A program made the translations under genes and the position numbers. Below are positions 56,338 through 64,000 of a stretch of DNA of 64,000 nt, one piece after another. Under the pieces are notes generated by a model. That model was not told where the DNA came from, ran no database searches, and saw nothing but the letters and a program-made list of their open reading frames with translations. Source of the DNA: Bog-756 sp963824645 (GTDB taxonomy: Bacteria > Actinomycetota > Acidimicrobiia > Acidimicrobiales > RAAP-2); NCBI GenBank assembly GCA_963824645.1, contig CAWGQC010000001.1, positions 62,001 through 126,000 on the forward strand, given 5' to 3'. The stretch's first letter is position 1. Each line of letters opens with the position of its first letter.

Positions 56338-58818
56338 TCAGCGGGCGTCCAGTTCCTCGGGGGTCATCAATACCGCCCGCGCCTTTGACCCCTCGGACGG
56401 ACCTACCACGCCCCTCCGCTCCATCAGGTCCATCAGCCGACCGGCACGGGCGAACCCGACCCGCAGTTTGCGCTGGAGCATCGAGGTCGAACCCAGTTGG
56501 GAGCGCACCACCAGGTCCATGGCCTGCTCGAGGAGATCGTCATCACCGTCTTCATCTCCCGATCTCGACTCACTGGTCCCCACCACCTCTTCGATACCGG
56601 CCACCACTTCCATGGGCCTCTGTCGCTTCCAGTGGGCGGCCACGGCACGCACCTCTTCCTCGCTCACCCACGGACCCTGGAGTCGCTGCGGATTGGACGA
56701 AGAGGCCGACAGCAAGAGCATGTCACCCTTGCCGATCAGGCGCTCGGCACCTCCCTGATCGAGAATCACCCGGCTGTCAGCCTGGGTGGACACCGAAAAG
56801 GCCAGGCGCGAGGGGATGTTGGCCTTGATCACTCCGGTGATCACGTCAACGGACGGACGCTGAGTGGCCAACACCAGATGAATCCCGACAGCCCGGGCCA
56901 TCTGCGCGATACGGCACACCGACTCCTCGACGTCGCGGGCGGCCACCATCATCAGGTCGTTGAGCTCGTCCACCACGATGAGGATGAAGGGCAACCGCGG
57001 GTAGTGGGCCGGCTCGTCCTGATCGGCGGGTCCGGGACCGTCGTCGTCCACTCCCGTTCCCCGCATCCGCAGCCGGTAGGCCTCCTCGTAGTCGGCCAGT
57101 TCCCCTTCGTCGAAGGCTCCGTTGTAGCCGGTGATGTCTCGCATGCCGACCTCGGCCAGGAGGTCGTAGCGGCGCTCCATCTCGGTCACCGCCCAACTCA
57201 GGGCATTGGCCGCCTTTTTCGGATCGACCACCACCTGAGTGAGCAGATGAGGAAGATCGTTGTACTGCCCGAGCTCCACACGTTTGGGATCGACCAGGAT
57301 GAGCCGCACCTGATCCGGCGTGGCCCGGGTCAGGATGGAGGTCAGCAGTGAGTTGATGCACGAGGACTTGCCCGATCCGGTCGCTCCGGACACCAGCACG
57401 TGGGGCATCTCGGCCAGATTGGCCATGACGGCCCGGCCGGCGATGTCACGTCCGAGCGCCACTTCGAGGGGATGCAGGGCCTTGGCCGCTTCGGGCGAGG
57501 AGAGCACGTCGCCCAGGGCCACCAGTTCGCGACGGCGGTTGGGCACCTCCACCCCGATGGCCGACTTCCCCGGGATGGGGGCCAGAATGCGCACGTCAGG
57601 TGAGGCCATGGCGTAAGCGATGTCTTTGGACAGGGACGTGACCCGGGCCACTTTGACCCCGGCCCCGAGCTCCAGCTCGTAGCGGGTGACGCTCGGCCCC
57701 ACCGTCCGGCCCAGCAACCGGGTGTCCACACCGTGAGCGGCCAGGGCCGCCACCAGGGCCGCGCCCCCGGCGTCCACCTCGCGCTCATCGACGGTGTGGG
57801 GGGTGCCGTGCTTGAGCAGGTTGGGCGGCGGCAGTCGCCACTCCCCCACCGACGGACCGAGCTTCATCTCGAGGGGCGTGCCCGCCGGGAGGCGGGCGGG
57901 CGGCGACGCTTCGATCGGATCGACCGGGGAATGGTCCACCTCGGCAGCCGGAAGCTCATCCTCTTCCGGCTCGGCCACATCACTGTCCGACGTATCCACG
58001 ACCGGTTCCGGAGCGGTGGTGGGCAGGGTCCGACCGAAGGGATCGGTGGGATGCTCCTCGACGTCGGGATCCCCTTCACCCGGACGGGCCGCCCCCCCGG
58101 ACGCCACCTTCACCCCCCACCGCACGGCCCTGAGGGCACCGCCTGCCGCCGTGCTGACCGAGACGCCGGTCAACAGGATCATGGCCACCACCACCACCGC
58201 CACCAGGACGGTGGTGGCGCCCACCCCGCCGAGGGCCGAGCCCAAGGGATTGCCGATGAGGGCTCCGATCCAGCCGCCGGCCGCCGACAGCTGCGCCGTG
58301 GCGCTGGAGAGGGGCGGCGAACCGCCGGCCAACGAAGCCAACCCGGCCACCGCCAACAGCGTCAGCGTGGCGCCGATGAGGGCCCGAGCCGGTTCACGAC
58401 TGGTGCGCTCACCTTCCTCGTCGCGGCGGCCGACCACGAGGAGGATACCCACGGCCAGGGCGATGGGCGGGACCAAAAACCGCCCCCACCCGAGCAGGTC
58501 ACCGAGCCCCAACCGGGCGTAGTGGCCGGCCGGGTTGAGGGCATCGGCATAGAAGGCCAAAGCGGTCAGGATGCCCAGGGTGACCAGCAGCACCCCCCAC
58601 AGGTCGGCCGCGTGTCCGGAAACGATCGAGCCCATCGAGACCAACATCCCGGACCGTTGAGGTCCGCCGCGGGGGGACCGGGACCCGGCCCGCCGAGGCG
58701 AGGCCGCCGATGCGGACTTCTTCGAGTTCGACGGGCGCGAACGGGTAGCCGAGGACGCGGTCCCTCCCTTCGACCGTGATGTCCCGGATCGACCCGCCCG
58801 CTTGGTGGCGGTCGTCAC
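56338..58818 (-). CDS. ftsK: DNA translocase FtsK
   Basis: An 826-residue membrane-anchored ATPase that pumps chromosome DNA at the septum. A basic N-terminus (KRAGRSGTSRSKGG) is followed by four membrane segments within about residues 65–200, an acidic linker, then the motor. The motor has Walker A SGATGSGKSSCINSL, RLILVDPKRVELGQYN, Walker B FILIVVDELNDLMM and ATQRPSVDVITGVIKANIPS. The C-terminal gamma winged helix is QLGSTSMLQRKLRVGFARAG. The GTG at 58818 is chosen; a GTG at 58863 would add 15 unremarkable residues. Confidence 0.95.
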   Translation of the reverse strand: MTTATKRAGRSGTSRSKGGTASSATRSRPSNSKKSASAASPRRAGSRSPRGGPQRSGMLVSMGSIVSGHAADLWGVLLVTLGILTALAFYADALNPAGHYARLGLGDLLGWGRFLVPPIALAVGILLVVGRRDEEGERTSREPARALIGATLTLLAVAGLASLAGGSPPLSSATAQLSAAGGWIGALIGNPLGSALGGVGATTVLVAVVVVAMILLTGVSVSTAAGGALRAVRWGVKVASGGAARPGEGDPDVEEHPTDPFGRTLPTTAPEPVVDTSDSDVAEPEEDELPAAEVDHSPVDPIEASPPARLPAGTPLEMKLGPSVGEWRLPPPNLLKHGTPHTVDEREVDAGGAALVAALAAHGVDTRLLGRTVGPSVTRYELELGAGVKVARVTSLSKDIAYAMASPDVRILAPIPGKSAIGVEVPNRRRELVALGDVLSSPEAAKALHPLEVALGRDIAGRAVMANLAEMPHVLVSGATGSGKSSCINSLLTSILTRATPDQVRLILVDPKRVELGQYNDLPHLLTQVVVDPKKAANALSWAVTEMERRYDLLAEVGMRDITGYNGAFDEGELADYEEAYRLRMRGTGVDDDGPGPADQDEPAHYPRLPFILIVVDELNDLMMVAARDVEESVCRIAQMARAVGIHLVLATQRPSVDVITGVIKANIPSRLAFSVSTQADSRVILDQGGAERLIGKGDMLLLSASSSNPQRLQGPWVSEEEVRAVAAHWKRQRPMEVVAGIEEVVGTSESRSGDEDGDDDLLEQAMDLVVRSQLGSTSMLQRKLRVGFARAGRLMDLMERRGVVGPSEGSKARAVLMTPEELDAR

Positions 58819-58877
58819 AGTGGGCAACAGGGTAGTCCCGCACAGCCCCCAATTCGGGGACACCGGCCCTCAGCTGC

Positions 58878-60851
58878 TCAGACGGTGACGATGACCGGAA
58901 CGATCATCGGACGCTGGCGGGTCCGATCCCCCACCAGACGACCGAGAGCCTTGCGGGCGACCCGATTCAGGTGCTCGTGATCGATGCTCCCGGCGGTGAG
59001 GGCCTGTTCCAGGGCTTTGGTCACCTGGGCACCGGCTTCGTCGAGCAGCGCCTTGGTGTCCTGGTCGTAGGCCCAGCCCCGCGTGACGATCTGGGGGGTA
59101 CCCACCACTTCGGACCGGCGCAGGTCCACGGTGGCCACGGCCATGACCACTCCTTCTTCGGCCAGGACCATCCGGTCACGGAGAACGCCGTGGCCGATGT
59201 CACCGACCGAGCTTCCGTCCACGAACAGATAGCCACCGGGCACCGATCCGTCGCGCTGGATTCCCGCCCCATTCAATCGAACGGCGTCGCCGTCCTCACA
59301 CAGGAGGACCCGGTTGCCGGCGATACCCATGGAGGCGGCCAGACGAACGTGATTGGACATGTGCCGGTACTCGCCGTGCACGGGGATGAAGAACTCGGGC
59401 CGGGTCACCGACATCAAAGTGGCCAGTTCGCCCTGGCGGGCGTGACCACTGACATGGACGTTGTCCACTCCCGAGTGCACCACCTCCACCCCCAGACGGG
59501 TGAGACTGTCGATGACCCGCCCTACCGACCATTCGTTGCCGGGGATGGGGTGGGCGCTGATGACCACCACGTCGTTGGGGCGCAGGCTGAAGAACCGGTT
59601 GTCGCCGGCGGCCAGACGGGACAGAGCCGACATCGGCTCGCCCTGGGAGCCGGTCGAGATCACACACACCTGTCCGGGGTCGAGCTCATCGATGTCGCCC
59701 ACATCGACCAGAGCCCGGTCGGGAATGTTGAGCAGCCCGAGCCGCCGGGCCAGGGCCACGTTCTTCTCCATGGACCGACCCAAGGTGGCGACCGACCGGC
59801 CACCGGCGATGGCGGCGTCGCACACCTGCTGGACACGATGGATGTGGCTGGCGAAACAGGTCACCACGAAACGCCGGTCGGGGCGGGCCAGAAACACGCT
59901 GCGCAGAGTGGCCCCCACCGTGGACTCCGAGGCGGTGAAGCCGGGCTCCTCGGCATTGGTCGAGTCGGCCAGAAGCAAACGGATGCCGGGGTCCGACGCC
60001 AAAGCCCCCATGCGGGCCAGGTCGGTACGGCGGCCATCCACCGGGTGGAGGTCGATCTTGAAGTCGCCCGAATGCAGGATGATGCCCTGGGGCGTGGTGA
60101 AGGCGATGGCGAAAGCGTGGGGAACGGAATGGGTGACCGGGATGAACTCGACATCGCAGGGGCCGATCCGCCGACGCTCGCCGTCACGAACGGTGATGAA
60201 CTGGGCCCGGTCGGTCATGCCGGCCTCATCGATCCGGTTGCGGGCCAGGGCCAGCGTCAACTCGGAGCCGTAGATCGGCGCCGGAAAGTCACGCAGGAGA
60301 TAGGCCAAACCCCCCGTGTGGTCTTCGTGGCCATGGGTCAGGATGATCCCGTCCACCCGGTCGGCGTTCTCCCGCAGATAGGTGAAGTCGGGAAGCACCA
60401 GGTCGACACCGGGCATATCGGGATCGGGGAACATGATCCCGACGTCGAGGACGAGGATCCGACCGGCTACCTCGATGCAGGCGCAGTTCCGGCCGATCTC
60501 CCCCAAACCGCCGAGGAAGACCAGGCGCACCTCGTCCTGGCCCATCTTCTTCCTCGCCACCGGGGCCGTCCTGACGCTCGGCGCCGCCGTGGGGCTGTCG
60601 GCGGATCCAGGGCCCGCTCTCTGACCGGAGGCTTTCTTACCGCCGCCACCTGCCTTGCCTCCCGACGCCGTCTTACTGCCGGACCCTGTCTTGCCGCCCG
60701 ACGCCGCTTTACCGCCTGACGCCGCCTTGCTGCTCGATGCTGCCTTGCCCCCGGAAGCCGGCTTGCTCCGGGTCGACCCCTGGCCTCCGGAGGTGGCCTT
60801 TCCGGCGCCGGGGCGTCCCTGCGCCCGGTCGCGGCGGCCGGCGTCAGGCAA
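58878..60851 (-). CDS. rnj: Ribonuclease J with repetitive basic N-terminal extension
   Basis: A 657-residue metallo-beta-lactamase/beta-CASP RNase. The catalytic core starts at residue 103 (MGQDEVRLVFLGGLGEIGRN) and holds ILTHGHEDHTGGL, LHSGDFKIDLHPVDG, ADSTNAEEPGFT, the beta-CASP STGSQGEPMSAL and SGHARQGELATL. Residues about 20–80 are a Gly/Ala/Ser/Lys repeat with a six-residue period (GGKAAS, GGKTGS). The tail's codon choice looks coding, so I start at the TTG at 60851, overlapping the dapA stop. The ATG at 60545, with AGGA five bases upstream, gives the standard 555 residues and could be a second start. Confidence 0.9.
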   Translation of the reverse strand: MPDAGRRDRAQGRPGAGKATSGGQGSTRSKPASGGKAASSSKAASGGKAASGGKTGSGSKTASGGKAGGGGKKASGQRAGPGSADSPTAAPSVRTAPVARKKMGQDEVRLVFLGGLGEIGRNCACIEVAGRILVLDVGIMFPDPDMPGVDLVLPDFTYLRENADRVDGIILTHGHEDHTGGLAYLLRDFPAPIYGSELTLALARNRIDEAGMTDRAQFITVRDGERRRIGPCDVEFIPVTHSVPHAFAIAFTTPQGIILHSGDFKIDLHPVDGRRTDLARMGALASDPGIRLLLADSTNAEEPGFTASESTVGATLRSVFLARPDRRFVVTCFASHIHRVQQVCDAAIAGGRSVATLGRSMEKNVALARRLGLLNIPDRALVDVGDIDELDPGQVCVISTGSQGEPMSALSRLAAGDNRFFSLRPNDVVVISAHPIPGNEWSVGRVIDSLTRLGVEVVHSGVDNVHVSGHARQGELATLMSVTRPEFFIPVHGEYRHMSNHVRLAASMGIAGNRVLLCEDGDAVRLNGAGIQRDGSVPGGYLFVDGSSVGDIGHGVLRDRMVLAEEGVVMAVATVDLRRSEVVGTPQIVTRGWAYDQDTKALLDEAGAQVTKALEQALTAGSIDHEHLNRVARKALGRLVGDRTRQRPMIVPVIVTV

Positions 60852-61755
60852 CAGACTGATGCGCCGGCTCGAGCCGGTCCAGTGTGGCCAGGAGCGCCCG
60901 GGCCTGGTCGTCGAGGGAGTCGGGCGCAGAGGCGTTGGGCAGCCGGCACTGGCCCACGGGAAGTCCGAGGGCCCGACAGGCGGCCTTGACCGGAACGGGA
61001 TTGGGGTACTCGTCCGTCGACTCGAACCGGAAGGAGTCGGTGAGGTGCTGATTGATGGTGGTAGCCCGCTGGACACGCCCCTCCCGGTGGCACTCGACCA
61101 TGTCGGCGAAGAGCCGACCGGCCCAGTGGGCGGCGACGCTGATGATGCCGGCACTGCCCACCGCCATGAACGGCAGTGTGAGCGAGTCGTCACCGCAATA
61201 GACGTCGAACCCGGGCGGGCTTTCGGCCACCACTACAGCGGCCGTGGCCACGTCGCCGGTGGCGTCTTTGACGCCGACGATGGTGGGTACGTCGCGGGCC
61301 AGCTCCAGGGTGAGCGCGGGCCCGATCCGTCGACCGGCCCGGACCGGGATGTCGTACAGGATGACGGGAAGATCGGTGGCGCCGGCCACGGCCCGGAAGT
61401 GGGCCGAGAGGCCCGCCAGTGAGGGCCGGTTGTAGTACGGCGTCACCGCCAGCACAGCGTGCACGCCGCAACCCTTGGCCGCCTTGGTCAGAGCCACCGA
61501 GTGGGCGGTGTCATTGGATCCGGTGGAGGCGATGACCGGCACATCGACGGCACCCACCACCGCCCGAAAAAGATCGAGGCGTTCTTCGTCGCTGAGCACC
61601 GATCCCTCGCCGGTGGATCCGGCCAGAACCAGGGCCTCGCTGCCTGAATCGACCAGATGGCGGGCCACGACGGCGGCGGCATCCAGGTCCAGCGCCCCGT
61701 CACCGCCGAAGGGGGTCACCATGGCGGTGACCACCGAACCGAAGCGCGGCGTCAC
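60844..61755 (-). CDS. dapA: 4-hydroxy-tetrahydrodipicolinate synthase
   Basis: A 303-residue TIM-barrel aldolase, the first step committed to lysine/mDAP. The N-terminus is GSVVTAMVTPFGGDG. Then come LAGSTGEGSVLSDEER, VTPYYNRPS, LYDIPVRAGRRI and the Schiff-base Lys163 in VGVKDATGD. The gene precedes RNase J and, further on, ftsK, as in mycobacteria. The start is a GTG. It is separated from the diiron-oxidase gene upstream by 130 bases, in which I saw no clear promoter. Confidence 0.95.
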   Translation of the reverse strand: MTPRFGSVVTAMVTPFGGDGALDLDAAAVVARHLVDSGSEALVLAGSTGEGSVLSDEERLDLFRAVVGAVDVPVIASTGSNDTAHSVALTKAAKGCGVHAVLAVTPYYNRPSLAGLSAHFRAVAGATDLPVILYDIPVRAGRRIGPALTLELARDVPTIVGVKDATGDVATAAVVVAESPPGFDVYCGDDSLTLPFMAVGSAGIISVAAHWAGRLFADMVECHREGRVQRATTINQHLTDSFRFESTDEYPNPVPVKAACRALGLPVGQCRLPNASAPDSLDDQARALLATLDRLEPAHQSVA

Positions 61756-61885
61756 TGATCAGGCCTCCGGGGCGGGCACGGGGCCCGCATGCTCTGTCAC
61801 GGTTTCGCAGGCTACCAGTCGCCCACGGGCGAGCCGAAGGCACTGCCTGTCTACCGCTGGCCCGGGCTCCCGGGCCACCCGGGCC

Positions 61886-63019
61886 TCAGGAAGCGAGCCG
61901 CTCCATGGGAGGGGCCGCAGCCATGGCGTCGGCCTCCTCGGCCGTGTCCACCCACGACTCGAACTGAATAACCCCGAGCTCGGTGAACTTGGTCCGGAGC
62001 CAGCCGTCGGCCGCATCGAGAAGACCGAGCTTTCGGCAGTTGGGGACGATCTTGGAGAAGAGAAGGGCCTGGAACTGGCTGCGCTCCGGGGCCTGCTGCA
62101 CCACGGGAACGATGGCTTTGGGATCGATACCCATCCTGGCCCACACTTCCTGCTGGAGGAATCGGTCGCGCATCCGTACGGCGGCCTCGAAGGCGAATTC
62201 CTGCCGCTCGCGGAGCTCGGCCGCGTTGAGCTGGCCGTAGTACTCCTCGAGACTGAGGACACCGAAGGCCACGTGGCGGGCCTCGTCGGCCATGACGTAG
62301 CGCAGGAGCTGCTTGAGCAGCGGGTCCCCGGTCATCTGATGCATGAATCCGAATGCGGCCAGGGCCAGCCCCTCCACCATGATCTGCATGCCCAGGTAGG
62401 TCATGTCCCACCGCGAGTCACCGATGATGTCGTCGAGCAGCATGCCCAGATGGGCGTTGAGGGGATAGTGCCCCGACAGCTTCTCGTCCAGGTACTTGGC
62501 GAAGACCTCCACGTGGCGGGCCTCATCCATGACCTGGGTGGAGGCGTAGTACTTGGCATCGATCCACGGAACCGACTCCACGATCTTGGCCGTGCAGATG
62601 AGGGCGCCCTGCTCGCCGTGGAGGAATTGGGAGAGTGTCCAGTTCTGGCTCTCCACCCCGAAGGCCAGCCACTCCTTGTCGCTCCACTTCTCGACCGGGG
62701 TGCCGGTGAGATCGAAACCGGCACCGAACCCGCCGGTGGCCTCGGCCTGCTCCAGAACCAGTCTCTCCTGGTCGACCTCGATCTCCCAGGGCAGGTCCGT
62801 CTCGCCGTTCCACTGGGCCTTCTTGGCCTTCTCGTAGAGCTTGTTGAGCTTGGGGCGGGCCCCCTTCTCGTAATCCCAGGTGAAGATGGAGTCGTAGTCC
62901 GAGTGCACCACGTGACGACCGTTGGGCTCCTCGGTGCCGACCACCGAGAGGATGGCCTCGAAGTCGTCTATTTCGGCCCGGCCGATGATGTCCTCGGTGC
63001 TGCTCATTTCGGTGGTCAT
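61886..63019 (-). CDS. Diiron ferritin-like oxidase/oxygenase of unknown substrate
   Basis: A 377-residue soluble helical protein with a complete diiron carboxylate site. The ligands are Glu136 (HGEQGAL), Glu166-x-x-His169 (DEARHVEVF), Glu216 (VEGLALAAF) and Glu246-x-x-His249 (DEARHVAFGV). The E-to-ExxH distance is 30 residues in both halves, as in ferritin-like oxidases, AurF-type N-oxygenases and R2-like ligand-binding oxidases. The substrate is unknown. A TetR gene overlaps its ATG (ATGA), so it is regulated and coexpressed with that repressor; fatty-acyl or xenobiotic oxidation is a guess from the TetR context. Confidence 0.82.
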   Translation of the reverse strand: MTTEMSSTEDIIGRAEIDDFEAILSVVGTEEPNGRHVVHSDYDSIFTWDYEKGARPKLNKLYEKAKKAQWNGETDLPWEIEVDQERLVLEQAEATGGFGAGFDLTGTPVEKWSDKEWLAFGVESQNWTLSQFLHGEQGALICTAKIVESVPWIDAKYYASTQVMDEARHVEVFAKYLDEKLSGHYPLNAHLGMLLDDIIGDSRWDMTYLGMQIMVEGLALAAFGFMHQMTGDPLLKQLLRYVMADEARHVAFGVLSLEEYYGQLNAAELRERQEFAFEAAVRMRDRFLQQEVWARMGIDPKAIVPVVQQAPERSQFQALLFSKIVPNCRKLGLLDAADGWLRTKFTELGVIQFESWVDTAEEADAMAAAPPMERLAS

Positions 63020-63754
63020 GGCATGCCTCCTTGGAGGGAGTCGTCTGATGGCGTGGTCGGTCGGAAGGCGAACGGGGTGATGTCGATGGTCGACGCCTCG
63101 GCGGCGGTCTGCAGAGCGCTGATGCCGGGCAGGACGAAGGTGTTGACCAGCCGGGCGGCGTCACCGGGGTCGGTCAGATCGATGGTGGCCGATGGACTGA
63201 TGATGTAGGACAGAACGATGCGGGTGGCCCACTCCGCCACCCTTTCTGCTTCGGTCGGACTCATCCAACGGGCCAGGAACGGCGCCGTGAACCGGGATGC
63301 CGTCGACAAGAGTCGGTCCGACTCGTCGAAGGCCAGATGGCCGAGCACCGTCTCCGGTTCGTGCTCCACCAGATAGGCCGAGCGCGGCATGGCCGCGGAT
63401 CCGGCTGCTGGCCTCGACGATTCCGCCGACCAGGGCATCGGCCAGATCGGTGGCCTCGCCCAGACGCACGCCCAGGGCCGAAAAGAGGCGGGCCATCTCG
63501 GTGTCGACCACGGCAGCCAGAATCTCCTCACGACCGCCCCGGAAGATCCGGTACACGGTGGCCCGCGATACCCCGGCCTGACGGGCGATGTCGTCCACCG
63601 TGGTCTTGGCCGTCCCGTACCGGGCCAGGCAGGCCAGCGTGGCGTCGACGATCCGCACCCGTCGCGGAGAGGTGTGGTCGTCCAATGGTCCAGCTGACGC
63701 CACAGTGGGGCCCGCCTCCGGCACCACCTGCAGCGCTCTGCCGCGATCATCCAC
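63016..63754 (-). CDS. TetR-family regulator, one frameshift
   Basis: A regulator of about 245 residues. The N-terminal helix-turn-helix is VDDIARQAGVSRATVYRIFR, preceded by IVDATLACLARYGTAKTT. Near 63395 the frame changes: VEASSRIRGH continues as PRSAYLVEHEPETVLGHLAF in another frame, and the ligand-binding domain then runs to FAFRPTTPSD. One base lost or gained in CGGCCATGCCGCG explains it. The GTG at 63754 is preferred, because a TTGACA–18–TAATGT promoter ends seven bases before it; an ATG at 63775 lies inside the promoter. Its stop overlaps the diiron gene's ATG, so the two form an operon. Confidence 0.82.
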
Positions 63755-63761
63755 GTTTGGA

Positions 63762-63793
63762 ACATTAGATCGCATTTTGTCTCATTGTCAATG
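63762..63793 (-). promoter_or_regulatory. Promoter and palindrome upstream of TetR–diiron operon
   Basis: On the minus strand TTGACA (63791–63786), 18 bases, TAATGT (63767–63762), then seven bases to the GTG. The -35 is embedded in the perfect palindrome CATTGTCAATG (63783–63793), a candidate operator for the TetR. The TGA stop of the upstream TetR gene lies within TTGACA. Confidence 0.65.
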
Positions 63794-64000
63794 CTTGGCC
63801 CCCCGGTCGCCCGGTCGGGTCACCACCCCGGGGAGGAGTTCGGCCCGAACCAGTTGGGCCACCTGGGCCGGGTCGTCGAGGTCCCAACGGCCCGGTGAGG
63901 CCATGTAGGAAAGCACCATCCGGGCCAGGAAATCGGCGGCCTGGTTGAGATCCACGCCGGCGGCCACACCGCGTTGTTCGAGATAGGGGACCAGGAACTC
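63788..64000 (-). CDS. Second TetR-family regulator, C-terminal fragment (window edge)
   Basis: The last 70 residues of a protein whose start lies beyond the window. The segment LARMVLSYMASPGRWDLDDP, then AQVAQLVRAELLPGV, parallels the C-terminal domain of the neighbouring TetR (TRIVLSYIISPSATIDLTDP, then FVLPGI). The two look like tandem paralogues. The stop TGA overlaps the -35 of the next gene's promoter. Confidence 0.72.
   Translation of the reverse strand, partial: EFLVPYLEQRGVAAGVDLNQAADFLARMVLSYMASPGRWDLDDPAQVAQLVRAELLPGVVTRPGDRGAKH

Noticed and set aside
58971..60719. A 582-codon plus-strand ORF opposite RNase J, and similar long ORFs opposite dnaE, ftsZ, the TraR-like gene and the diiron gene
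   Set aside because: They lie antisense to proteins with clear motifs and consist of the Gly/His/Gln/Arg-rich sequence typical of high-GC shadow frames. No motifs or ribosome-binding sites support them.
60640..60780. Degenerate repeats with about 18-bp period as a non-coding array
   Set aside because: They are explained by the six-residue repeats of the RNase J tail, with the frame open throughout.
1..64000. tRNA or rRNA genes, prophage, transposase or attachment sites
   Set aside because: The gaps are short and none shows a tRNA-like TTCGA loop with stems or a ribosomal segment; no integrase or transposase motifs occur in any frame.

Overview
The window is high-GC bacterial DNA from an actinobacterium (Actinomycetota). 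The support is a proteasome activator Bpa, DivIVA/Wag31 plus SepF division genes with no ftsA, a lexA–LysM–nrdR block and a miaB–miaA–dapF–hflX block in the mycobacterial arrangement, mDAP-type MurE, and many genes with leaderless-type promoters. Several proteins are not of the mycobacterial type (bicarbonate-type MenB, E. coli-type DapD), which fits a deep-branching lineage such as Acidimicrobiia. That class assignment is inference. I saw no rRNA, tRNA, CRISPR array, insertion sequence or prophage.

0–4.2 kb is a menaquinone locus: menD (cut by the window edge), menH, menA, menB and menE. 4.2–10.4 kb holds an SDR, a SAM methyltransferase, a YyaL-type thioredoxin-domain protein with a coupled unknown gene, a phosphodiesterase and Bpa. 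10.5–17.3 kb holds dnaE, an unknown gene, an Rrf2 regulator, a histidine phosphatase and a sigma-70 family factor.

17.3–37 kb is a minus-strand cell-wall and division cluster, in transcription order: mraZ, rsmH, ftsL-like, ftsI, murE, mraY, ftsW, murG, murC, murB, ftsQ, ftsZ, pgeF, yggS, sepF, yggT, divIVA, a DksA/TraR-like gene, lspA and rluD. Junctions from rsmH to ftsQ are mostly 1–4 base stop/start overlaps, so they are probably translationally coupled. A promoter (TTGACC–17–TAAAGT) interleaved with MraZ-type boxes precedes mraZ. murD and murF are absent from the cluster. Between about 21.97 and 25.99 kb the sequence carries about 19 apparent frameshifts across yggS, pgeF, ftsZ, ftsQ and murB, most simply explained as consensus errors.

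37–44 kb holds a lipoate-ligase-like gene, an HNH protein, a ROK sugar kinase, a DUF3040 protein, dinB, a PIG-L deacetylase and nrdR. It ends in an SOS locus where a LysM division-suppressor-like gene and lexA diverge around four LexA boxes. A run of seven 15-bp tandem repeats lies in the LysM gene's leader. 44–62 kb carries most of the succinylase lysine/mDAP route (dapA, dapC, dapD, dapE, dapF) with hflX, miaA, miaB, queF, thrB, a DD-carboxypeptidase, ftsK and an RNase J with a repetitive basic N-terminal tail. The mDAP made there is the substrate of the MurE encoded in the division cluster. The window ends with a diiron ferritin-like oxidase gene coupled to a TetR regulator (one frameshift) and part of a second, related TetR gene.
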